A stretch of 18,859 nucleotides of DNA, from assembly GCA_000436795.1 (NCBI GenBank), contig HF993145.1:1-18859 (forward strand), in the 5' to 3' direction. Positions 8,413 through 14,618 of the stretch are shown piece after piece. Source of the stretch: Bacteroides sp. CAG:1076. Its GTDB lineage: Bacteria > Bacteroidota > Bacteroidia > Bacteroidales > Bacteroidaceae. Under the pieces are notes generated by a model. It was not told where the DNA came from and searched no databases. It saw nothing but the letters and a program-made list of their open reading frames with translations. Position numbers and translations under genes: made by a program. Each line of letters opens with the position of its first letter. Position 1 is the first letter of the stretch.

Positions 8413-8889
8413 TTATTTTTTATCTTCTTCATCCAGACTTTCGAGCAAGCCTTTGCAGGCATCTTCCAGAATATCGAGAACATTCTCAAAGCCTTGGGCA
8501 CCGCCATAGTAAGGATCGGGGACATAGTCCGCTACCTTCGTCCTGCAGTAATCAGTCATTCTGCCGATTTTCTTTTCCGTTTCCACATCGGGAGCCTTTT
8601 CTTTCAAGGCATCAATATTGCGGTCGTCCATACCCAAAATCAGATCGAAATCATAAAAGTCATCGGTACATACCGGACGCGAACGATGCGTTATATTATA
8701 CCCACGGCGAATAGCATGTGCCCGCATCCGGTCGTCGGCAAGTTCTCCCCGGTGATAACTGCTTATACCTGCCGAATCGACCTCTATCTCCTTTTCCAGT
8801 CCTGCACGTTTGATATAAGTGCGCATAATCTCTTCTGCCGACGATGAACGGCAAATATTGCCTAAGCAGACAAACAAGATTCTTTTCAT
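8413..8889 (-). CDS. Low-molecular-weight protein tyrosine phosphatase
   Basis: 158 residues, the typical size. The phosphate-binding loop is at the N-terminus as C8-LGNIC-R14-SS, the CX5R signature in which Cys8 is the nucleophile and Arg14 binds phosphate. The general-acid loop is DPYYGG, with Asp125. The acidic C-terminal tail (SLDEEDKK) is an unremarkable extension. It removes phosphate from tyrosine residues in the cytoplasm; in many bacteria relatives act on tyrosine kinases of capsule and exopolysaccharide export, but no such kinase or capsule locus is in this window. The start ATG overlaps the stop of the PHP gene by four bases (ATGA at 8886-8889), so translation is probably coupled. 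Last gene of the priA operon. Confidence 0.93.
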   Translation of the reverse strand: MKRILFVCLGNICRSSSAEEIMRTYIKRAGLEKEIEVDSAGISSYHRGELADDRMRAHAIRRGYNITHRSRPVCTDDFYDFDLILGMDDRNIDALKEKAPDVETEKKIGRMTDYCRTKVADYVPDPYYGGAQGFENVLDILEDACKGLLESLDEEDKK

Positions 8890-9602
8890 AGTCCTATCTT
8901 CAAATATTCCTTAAACTTATCTACACTGGTATTCATAATCAGACTTTCCGGGAAATCAGTTTCAGCAACCAGCTCCAGCGCATAATCGTAAGTAGCAATA
9001 TCAAATGAAATGTGAGCATCACTTCCCAAAATGACCGGCACATCATAGCGGCGGCACAGCCTCAGTATCTCCAGATTATTGGCACGGGCATCCAACTTCC
9101 CCCGGCAAGGCTTCAACGATGAATTGTTTATTTCCAGCAACGTATGATGTTCCTTGGCCGCAAGCACTATCGGCTCAAAATTAAGCTTTGCCGTCCCGTC
9201 ACCCGGATGACTGATAATATGTATATAAGGATTAGAAATGACCTGCACCATTCCGTGAGTATTTTCTTCAGGAGTACCTTGTCTATAACAAAGTGAATGA
9301 ATGCCTGCTATACGCAAATCCAGCATCTTCAGGTAAAACTCGTCCAGATCAAGATTTCCTTCTCCACTCAGGATATTGATTTCTGCCCCCAACAGCAGTT
9401 CTATGCCGTACATCTGTCGCGGAACGACATGCAGGTTACGGAAATAAATCGGGTCGCATGTACCCGGTATACTCGGAGAATGTTCTGTTATCCCCAACAA
9501 TTTCAGCCCTTTATCTGCAGCAGCCTGAGCCATTTCCTGCAACGAGCTGAATGCATGACCGCTTGCTACGGTATGCGTATGAACGTCCAGTTCTATTTTC
9601 AT
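8886..9602 (-). CDS. PHP-domain metallophosphatase, YcdX-like
   Basis: 238 residues, a whole PHP (polymerase and histidinol phosphatase) domain. Candidate metal ligands are all present: H8-T-H10, H16, H41 (in TEHS), E74 (GAEIN), H102 (GIHS), H132 (ISHPG), D195 and H197 (GSDAH). Their spacing follows the trinuclear-zinc site described for E. coli YcdX shifted by one residue, so an active phosphoesterase is expected. The substrate is not known from sequence; histidinol phosphate, other small phosphoesters or, as for the PHP enzymes CpsB/YwqE, phosphotyrosine are possible. It lies 11 bases after priA and overlaps the tyrosine phosphatase gene by four bases. Confidence 0.9.
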   Translation of the reverse strand: MKIELDVHTHTVASGHAFSSLQEMAQAAADKGLKLLGITEHSPSIPGTCDPIYFRNLHVVPRQMYGIELLLGAEINILSGEGNLDLDEFYLKMLDLRIAGIHSLCYRQGTPEENTHGMVQVISNPYIHIISHPGDGTAKLNFEPIVLAAKEHHTLLEINNSSLKPCRGKLDARANNLEILRLCRRYDVPVILGSDAHISFDIATYDYALELVAETDFPESLIMNTSVDKFKEYLKIGL

Positions 9603-9613
9603 ACAAATATCTT

Positions 9614-12076
9614 TTACATTGGATCGACATCATAATAAACCAGCAGCGAACGGAAACGCTCATCTTCTATAATTGCCCGTTGTACTTGCTGGAGATACTC
9701 TCGTACTTTCGACATCGAAGCCTGTTGTTCTATTTTTACTATTATCTTTTTTATAAACAAAGTCTGTATACGTGATACCGGCGGACGGTCTGGTCCCAAC
9801 ACCCGGCTTCCCAGTCCGTTTCGCAGATACCCTGCCATCAGATCGGCCGCCTGTTCGAGCACCTCCTCTTTTCTATGCTTCAAATAAACATATATCAACC
9901 GGTAGAAAGGCGGGTACTTGAACAAACTTCTCTCCTCAATCTGCATCCGATACAAGCCTCCATAATCGTTTGCCACAACTTGATGAATCAGAGGCAAGTC
10001 GGGAGATTTTGTCTGCAACACCACAAGCCCCTGCTTGTTTTTCCTTCCGGCACGTCCTGCTACCTGCGCCATCAGTTGAAACGCCCGCTCGTATGAACGA
10101 AAGTCCGGATAGTTCAGCATCGAATCAGCATTCAGGATTCCCACCACACTGACGCGGTCGAAATCGAGTCCCTTCGAAACCATCTGCGTTCCTATCAGGA
10201 TGTCTGTTTTACCCTCTTCGAAATCGGCGATAATCCGCTCGTATGCTGTACGGGTACGGGTCGTATCCAAATCCATACGTGCAACACGTGCTTCCGGAAA
10301 GATTTGTTTAATATCATCTTCTATCTTCTCGGTGCCAAAACCCCGGTTCATCAATTCGACTCCTCCACAGGCAGGACAAGACTTGGGTACCTGATAAGTA
10401 TAACCACAATAATGGCAAGTAAGCTGATTCAATCCTTTGTGATAGGTAAGACTGACATCGCAGTTCTTGCATTTGGGCACCCATCCGCAAGTACGACATT
10501 CTATCATGGGAGCAAATCCTCTGCGGTTCTGGAAGAGTATCACCTGTTCGTTCTGCTCGAGCGCTTCGCGTATCTTCTGAAGGAGCAACGGGGAGAACTG
10601 TGCAGTCATACGTTTTTTTCGGGCAAGCTCCTTGATGTCTACCACCTCGATATGAGGCAACTGAATATGCTGATGCCGTTCCGTAAGCTGTACCCAGCCA
10701 TATTTCCCGTTTACAGCATTATAATAAGTTTCTATACTTGGAGTGGCCGTACCCAGTAGAGTCTTTGCACCAAACATAGATGCCAGCATGATGGCAGCAC
10801 TGCGTGCATGATAACGTGGAGCCGGTTCTTGTTGTTTATAGGTATTTTCATGTTCCTCGTCGACAATGACCAGGCCCAGTCGGCGAAACGGCAGGAAGAC
10901 CGAAGAACGTACCCCCAGTATCACATCGTAATCATGTTCGGTTAGTTGTTTACGCCATATCTCCACCCGCTCGGCATCCGGAAACTTTGAATGATAAATT
11001 CCCAGCCGGTTACCAAATACTCTGCGTAAACGTTCAGTAATCTGAGTAGTCAGGGCAATTTCCGGCAAGAGATATAACACTTGCTTGCCTGCTTGAATTG
11101 CCTGCTGTATAAGGTGAATGTAAATTTCTGTCTTACCGCTTGCCGTTACTCCATGAAGCAGACAAACATTCTTTTGATGGAAGTGTGCCAAGATCTCTTG
11201 ATAGGCTTGCTGTTGTGCTGCGCTTAAAGGATTCAATTCTGCAGTTTCGACAGGTCCTTGAGGTAAGCGCCCAACCTCGGAAGTGTAGGTTTCGAAAATA
11301 TGTTTTTCTACCAGTCCGTTGAAGATAGAGGTCGTTGCAGATGCGGCATCCAATAAGGTTTTACGTGAAACTTCCTTTATGGCTTTCTGTTCGCCGGTCC
11401 ATCCGGAAAGTTCAATGTATTTCATTAGCAAAGCCAGTTGCTTGGGAGCACGCGACAGGACATCAAACTGACGACGTACGGCATCTTCCGTCTGCATAGC
11501 CTCTGCCAGACGTACCCGAATTTCGACCCGTGGCTTATAACTGCGCTTTAATTCTTCTTTGACCCTGATGGCCTCTTTTTCTAACAAAGACTTAATGACA
11601 GGCAACAGATTCTTTATGCCACTTGCCTTTTCCAGTTGTGTAATGCATTGCTCCGAATCATCAGACAGTAAATCGAGGACACGTTGTTCTTTTTCAGGAA
11701 GTGGTTTGTCTGCCTCAAATTCAGGATTCGGTACAACAAGCGTTTCGCTTTCCAGCTTCATCCCCGAAGGAAGAGCTGCTTTGTATACATCCCCCAGCGT
11801 GCACAGATAATAATCTGCCAGCCATTTCCAGAAATCATACTGACGTTTCAACAAGACAGGTGATGTATCAAGGACTTCTACGAGATCTTTCGTTTCATAA
11901 GTTTCGGGAGCATTCTGATGCACACAGGTAACAATTGCCGTATAATACTTTTTACTTCCGAAAGGAACTACAATCCGACAACCCGCTTTTACCTTATCCT
12001 CCAGGTCTGCCGGAACAGAATAGGTATATTGTCCGGCAACGGGTAAAGGCAATATGACATCCACATACTTTTTCAT
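9614..12076 (-). CDS. priA: Primosomal protein N', replication-restart helicase
   Basis: 820-residue superfamily 2 DNA helicase that reloads the replicative helicase at stalled or broken forks. The N-terminal 3'-DNA-binding domain starts at once (YVDVILPLPVAGQYTYSVP), which fixes the start at 12076. Walker A is GVTASGKT (309-316) and Walker B is DEEH (406-409). Eight zinc-binding cysteines sit at 527, 530, 536, 539, 554, 557, 567 and 570 in the CRTCGWVPKCKNC ... CHYCG ... CPACGG insertion. GTQMVSKGLDFD and AGRAGR motifs VI-like segments follow. Length is longer than the E. coli protein (732) but usual for Bacteroidota. First gene of the operon with the PHP and tyrosine phosphatase genes; the only promoter seen is immediately before its ATG. 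Confidence 0.96.
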   Translation of the reverse strand: MKKYVDVILPLPVAGQYTYSVPADLEDKVKAGCRIVVPFGSKKYYTAIVTCVHQNAPETYETKDLVEVLDTSPVLLKRQYDFWKWLADYYLCTLGDVYKAALPSGMKLESETLVVPNPEFEADKPLPEKEQRVLDLLSDDSEQCITQLEKASGIKNLLPVIKSLLEKEAIRVKEELKRSYKPRVEIRVRLAEAMQTEDAVRRQFDVLSRAPKQLALLMKYIELSGWTGEQKAIKEVSRKTLLDAASATTSIFNGLVEKHIFETYTSEVGRLPQGPVETAELNPLSAAQQQAYQEILAHFHQKNVCLLHGVTASGKTEIYIHLIQQAIQAGKQVLYLLPEIALTTQITERLRRVFGNRLGIYHSKFPDAERVEIWRKQLTEHDYDVILGVRSSVFLPFRRLGLVIVDEEHENTYKQQEPAPRYHARSAAIMLASMFGAKTLLGTATPSIETYYNAVNGKYGWVQLTERHQHIQLPHIEVVDIKELARKKRMTAQFSPLLLQKIREALEQNEQVILFQNRRGFAPMIECRTCGWVPKCKNCDVSLTYHKGLNQLTCHYCGYTYQVPKSCPACGGVELMNRGFGTEKIEDDIKQIFPEARVARMDLDTTRTRTAYERIIADFEEGKTDILIGTQMVSKGLDFDRVSVVGILNADSMLNYPDFRSYERAFQLMAQVAGRAGRKNKQGLVVLQTKSPDLPLIHQVVANDYGGLYRMQIEERSLFKYPPFYRLIYVYLKHRKEEVLEQAADLMAGYLRNGLGSRVLGPDRPPVSRIQTLFIKKIIVKIEQQASMSKVREYLQQVQRAIIEDERFRSLLVYYDVDPM

Positions 12077-12081
12077 GGTGG

Positions 12082-12089
12082 CAAAGTTA
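12082..12089 (-). promoter_or_regulatory. Candidate -7 element for the priA operon, giving a very short leader
   Basis: Minus-strand TAACTTTG matches TAnnTTTG and is followed by only CCACC before the priA ATG. If used, transcription would begin within about 5 bases of, or at, the start codon. No matching TTTG is found at -33, so support is partial. Confidence 0.45.
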
Positions 12090-12108
12090 CAAAAAACAGA
12101 GCTATCCC

Positions 12109-12140
12109 ATTGGTACGTCGGGCAAACTTTTATAGTTTTG
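12109..12140 (+). promoter_or_regulatory. Promoter of the Gfo/Idh/MocA gene
   Basis: -7 box TAGTTTTG (12133-12140) and a one-mismatch -33 box ATTG (12109-12112) with a 20-base spacer, the normal Bacteroides geometry. The predicted start is about 20 bases before the ATG at 12168. It lies back to back with the priA promoter. Confidence 0.6.
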
Positions 12141-12167
12141 TAAAGAAACTCTTAAACCATTATCAAC

Positions 12168-13145
12168 ATGAAAATATATAAGATAGGTATTATCGGCTGC
12201 GGCGGCATCGCAAAGAAGATGGCAGCTACACTGGGAAAAATGAAAGAGGTAGAATGTTATGCTGTAGCTTCACGCAGTCTGGAAAAAGCACGGACTTTTG
12301 CCGAAGCATGGGGATTTGAAAAAGCATATGGTTCTTACGAGGAATTAGCTGATGATCCTAAGGTAGATTTGATTTATATTGCAACTCCACATGCCATGCA
12401 CTATGAAAATGCGCACATGTGCATTGAAAAAGGAAAGCCTGTGCTATGCGAAAAAGCATTTACAGCCAATGCTCGCCAAGCAGAGTCACTCCTTGCGTTT
12501 GCCAAAGAGAAAAAGGTATTCATTACCGAAGCTATCTGGACCCGATACATGCCACTATCTCTAACCATACAAGAGTTGTTGAAAAAAGGTGTAATTGGCA
12601 CTCCTTATACATTATCGGCCAATCTCAGCTACCCGATAAGTGACAAGGAAAGAATTATCCGTCCGGAACTGGCCGGAGGAGCTTTACTCGACATAGGAGT
12701 TTATACATTGAACTTTGCTGCAATGGCATTCGGTGATGAAATAGCCGAAATTCACTCAGCCTGCCAAAAGACAGCAACAGGTGTAGACGCACAAGAAAGT
12801 ATCACGCTCTTTTATAAAGATGGAAAGATGGCTACCTTACAGGCGAGCATCTATGCACAAAGTGACAGAATGGGAGTAATTTCGGGTGATAAAGGACATC
12901 TGATTGTGGAGAATATCAATTGCCCGGAGTCTGTCCGCCTGGTTGATAAGGATTATCAGACGGTAGCTGTCTATAAAGCACCGGAACATATTACCGGATA
13001 TGAATACCAAGTATATGCCTCCATTGAAGCCATAGAAAAAGGATGGCTGGAATCTCCATACATGCCTCATGCCGAAACATTACGGATAATGAAGCAAATG
13101 GACGGTTTGAGAAAAGAATGGGGAGTGATTTATCCTTGTGATTAA
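12168..13145 (+). CDS. Gfo/Idh/MocA-family NAD(P)-dependent oxidoreductase
   Basis: 325 residues. The N-terminal Rossmann fold has the nucleotide loop GIIGCGGIAKKM (7-18), then an acidic/Ser region and the IATPHAMHYENA segment (71-82). The family EKP motif reads EKA here (95-97, in LCEKAFTANARQA). The C-terminal alpha/beta substrate domain has EAIWTRYMP (121-129), a segment common in the dihydrodiol dehydrogenase/xylose dehydrogenase branch, and GGALLDIGVY (170-179), which carries the usual catalytic-region Asp and Tyr. It probably oxidises or reduces a sugar or cyclic polyol in the cytoplasm with NAD(P); the substrate cannot be named. It is a single-gene unit with its own promoter, ending just before a terminator shared with the convergent barrel gene. 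The Lys of EKA is retained, so activity is plausible. Confidence 0.88.
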   Translation: MKIYKIGIIGCGGIAKKMAATLGKMKEVECYAVASRSLEKARTFAEAWGFEKAYGSYEELADDPKVDLIYIATPHAMHYENAHMCIEKGKPVLCEKAFTANARQAESLLAFAKEKKVFITEAIWTRYMPLSLTIQELLKKGVIGTPYTLSANLSYPISDKERIIRPELAGGALLDIGVYTLNFAAMAFGDEIAEIHSACQKTATGVDAQESITLFYKDGKMATLQASIYAQSDRMGVISGDKGHLIVENINCPESVRLVDKDYQTVAVYKAPEHITGYEYQVYASIEAIEKGWLESPYMPHAETLRIMKQMDGLRKEWGVIYPCD

Positions 13146-13166
13146 TCTGCTGCATAGCAAAAATAA

Positions 13167-13195
13167 AAAGGAGATGCCTGACGGACATCTCCTTT
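13167..13195. terminator. Bidirectional intrinsic terminator between convergent genes
   Basis: Perfect 10-bp stem AAAGGAGATG (13167-13176) with CATCTCCTTT (13186-13195) and a 9-base loop. On the minus strand it is followed by a long T-rich run (TTATTTTT), which suits the barrel gene at 13231. The plus-strand side has a weaker T-run and serves the dehydrogenase gene, whose stop is 21 bases away. Confidence 0.82.
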
Positions 13196-13230
13196 CTCGT
13201 ATTGATTTATTAATAAACACCTCTCTATCA

Positions 13231-13815
13231 TCAGAACATATATGCCAGTGAAATCTGCCAAGTGTTACGTTTCATCTCGATACTCATCGTATCATCAATC
13301 GACTTAGCCATCTTACTTAGTCCAAAGTTATAGTTTACTCCAGCCTGCAGATGTCCCAATAATTTAAGACCTACTCCAACGTTGAACGAAGTATTGCAGG
13401 ACTTCATATCAAAATTCTCGGTAAAATGTCCGCTTCCTACATTAAAGCCAAACTGAGGCCCTGCTGCAACATAGGCTCCTAATGTGCTTCCCAGCCCAAG
13501 TGTCCATTTTAAGTTTACAGGAACTTCAATTGTTTTAAGTGTCTGATCGACTTCTTCTCCTCCACTTACAGCCTTAGCACCTGACTGATTATATAAGGCA
13601 GCAACGTCTACGCCTAATCCTACAACCGGAATGGTAAACTCAGCCATCGGACCAATAAAGAATCCTGTACGATTATCACTTTTTACAATATCTTTCGAGA
13701 AAGTCAATTTCGAAATGTTTAGTCCCCCTTTCAGTCCAAACTGCAATTGGGCTTGTGCAGGCACTGCCATAAACAAACAGGCCAAAATCATTAAGGTTGA
13801 TAAAATCTTCTTCAT
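13231..13815 (-). CDS. Small outer-membrane beta-barrel protein, PorT/OMP_b-brl_2 type
   Basis: 194 residues. A clear type I signal peptide covers 1-22 (MKKIL start, hydrophobic LMILACLFMAV, cleavage after AQA). The mature part begins QLQFGLKGGLNISKL, the typical first strand of porin-family proteins in Bacteroidota. It continues as about eight amphipathic strands with Gly turns (GFFIGPMAEF, VGLGVDVAALYN, LGAYVAAGPQFGFNVG, FNVGVGLKLLGHLQAGVNYNFGL) and ends in the strand WQISLAYMF, with a terminal Phe as expected for barrel assembly. The role is unknown: structural, adhesin-like or envelope maintenance. It is a single-gene unit with a good promoter on one side and a terminator on the other. 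Confidence 0.85.
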   Translation of the reverse strand: MKKILSTLMILACLFMAVPAQAQLQFGLKGGLNISKLTFSKDIVKSDNRTGFFIGPMAEFTIPVVGLGVDVAALYNQSGAKAVSGGEEVDQTLKTIEVPVNLKWTLGLGSTLGAYVAAGPQFGFNVGSGHFTENFDMKSCNTSFNVGVGLKLLGHLQAGVNYNFGLSKMAKSIDDTMSIEMKRNTWQISLAYMF

Positions 13816-13844
13816 AAATACACAATATTAAATGTTTACAAGAA

Positions 13845-13876
13845 CAAAAATAAGGAATAAATAATAAGAATGCAAA
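13845..13876 (-). promoter_or_regulatory. Consensus Bacteroides promoter of the small barrel gene
   Basis: On the minus strand TTTG (13873-13876) and TATTTTTG (13845-13852) are separated by exactly 20 bases, a full match to the primary sigma factor pattern. The predicted RNA start is about 25 bases before the ATG at 13815. This is the best conventional promoter in the window. Confidence 0.8.
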
Positions 13877-13968
13877 CATCCGTATGAAAAGATAGAAATG
13901 ACAATCTGTCTATTTTCAGGTCGTATTGACATAACGCAATGTTTATCAAAGTTTAAATTGCCCTGGCG

Positions 13969-13981
13969 TTCGTTCAACGAA
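13969..13981. promoter_or_regulatory. Palindrome upstream of the hsp20 sigma-54 promoter, possible activator site
   Basis: TTCGTT-C-AACGAA, perfect 6-bp arms, about 64-76 bases upstream of the predicted RNA start, where sigma-54 enhancer-binding proteins often bind. AACGA recurs at 13986-13990, 10 bases on. A wider pair, TGACATAA (13927-13934) and TTATGTCA (14000-14007), brackets it. The rest of the 309-base gap 13816-14124 holds the two promoters and the leader hairpin listed separately; no gene is seen in it. Confidence 0.4.
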
Positions 13982-14018
13982 AGTTAACGACATCGACCAT
14001 TATGTCAGTTGAAACAAT

Positions 14019-14034
14019 TGGCACAGACTTTGCA
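14019..14034 (+). promoter_or_regulatory. Sigma-54 (-24/-12) promoter of the hsp20 gene
   Basis: TGGCACAGACTTTGCA differs from the consensus TGGCACGNNNNTTGCW at a single fixed position (A for the seventh-base G). The invariant GG (14020-14021) and GC (14032-14033) are exactly 10 bases apart, and a pyrimidine precedes the box. The predicted start is near 14045, giving an 80-base leader. No TAnnTTTG box is found between here and the ATG; the overlapping AGACTTTG lacks the required TA. It would need RpoN and an ATP-dependent activator, neither of which is encoded in the window. Confidence 0.65.
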
Positions 14035-14044
14035 AGTATATGGG

Positions 14045-14076
14045 TGAATCGCGAAAGCGAAAGGAGAAGCGGTTCA
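14045..14076 (+). other. Hairpin at the predicted 5' end of the hsp20 mRNA
   Basis: TGAATCGC (14045-14052) pairs with GCGGTTCA (14069-14076), 8 bp including one G-U, around a 16-base loop that contains an unused ribosome-site-like AGGAG (14063-14067 region). The stem begins at the sigma-54 start point. It does not cover the real ribosome site at 14111, so it is more like a 5'-end stabiliser than a classic RNA thermometer. Confidence 0.45.
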
Positions 14077-14110
14077 AGATAACAAGATTGAAAATAAAAA
14101 ACTAAAATAT

Positions 14111-14115
14111 AGGAG
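14111..14115 (+). promoter_or_regulatory. Strong ribosome-binding site of hsp20
   Basis: AGGAG, 9 bases before the ATG at 14125. It is notable because most genes here have no recognisable Shine-Dalgarno sequence. It supports 14125 as start over the adjacent in-frame ATG at 14128. Confidence 0.7.
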
Positions 14116-14124
14116 ATTACAACT

Positions 14125-14553
14125 ATGATGCCGACTAGAAGAAATTATAATCAGAATTGGTTACCAAGTATTTTTAATGATTTCTTTGATAACGATTGGA
14201 TGGAAAGAGCTAATGCTACTGCCCCTGCAATCAATGTAATCGAAAACGAAAACAATTACAAGATAGAAGTTGCAGCTCCGGGCATGACAAAAGACGATTT
14301 CAATATTCATCTTACCGAAGATAATCAGTTGGTTATTTCGATGGAGAAGAAAAACGAGGTAAAAGATGAGAAAAAGAAATATTTGCGTCGTGAATTTTCT
14401 TACTCTAAATTCGAACAATGCATGATTTTACCTGAAGATGTTGATAAGGAAAAAATCAGCGCATCAGTCGATAACGGTGTCCTTAACATAGAGTTGCCTA
14501 AGATGACACAGGAAGAAAAGAAACAGGCCAACAAAGTGATTGAAATTAAATAA
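14125..14553 (+). CDS. Small heat-shock protein, Hsp20/alpha-crystallin family
   Basis: 142 residues, the usual length. A short aromatic N-terminal arm (NWLPSIFNDFFDNDW, 11-25) leads to an alpha-crystallin domain from about 35 to 127, with NVIENENNYKIEVAAPGM (37-54) and the signature GVLNIELPK (118-126). The C-terminal anchoring motif I-x-I is IEI (139-141). Such proteins form oligomers that hold unfolding proteins in the cytoplasm, without ATP, for later refolding. The gene has a strong ribosome site and what looks like a sigma-54 promoter, so it is likely induced by a specific signal. A strong terminator follows within 15 bases of the stop. It is a complete, ordinary family member. Confidence 0.95.
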   Translation: MMPTRRNYNQNWLPSIFNDFFDNDWMERANATAPAINVIENENNYKIEVAAPGMTKDDFNIHLTEDNQLVISMEKKNEVKDEKKKYLRREFSYSKFEQCMILPEDVDKEKISASVDNGVLNIELPKMTQEEKKQANKVIEIK

Positions 14554-14567
14554 ACAATTCTAACTGC

Positions 14568-14607
14568 AAAATCCCCGCTCCGGTCCATTCCGGGGTGGGG
14601 ATTTTTT
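14568..14607 (+). terminator. Strong intrinsic terminator after hsp20
   Basis: AAAATCCCC (14568-14576) pairs with GGGGATTTT (14597-14605). The stem continues inward through seven more pairs (two or three G-U) to CCGG/CCGG (14580-14583/14590-14593), leaving a 6-base loop. Six T residues follow (14602-14607). It ends only 11 bases before the start codon of the next gene on the same strand. Confidence 0.88.
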
Positions 14608-14618
14608 CATTTATAGCC

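Noticed and set aside
8494..8847. 117-residue plus-strand open frame opposite the tyrosine phosphatase
   Set aside because: Fully antisense to a well-supported gene and without family features.
10304..10759. 151-residue plus-strand open frame inside priA
   Set aside because: Shadow of the priA zinc-binding and helicase region, with no domain resemblance.
14045..14115. RNA thermometer of the ROSE or fourU type before hsp20
   Set aside because: The visible hairpin does not pair with the AGGAG at 14111-14115, and no U-run opposite it was found.
14595..14618. GTG start extending the arginase-like protein by 8 residues
   Set aside because: It lies within the 3' arm and T-run of the hsp20 terminator. 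The ATG at 14619 aligns with the first predicted strand.
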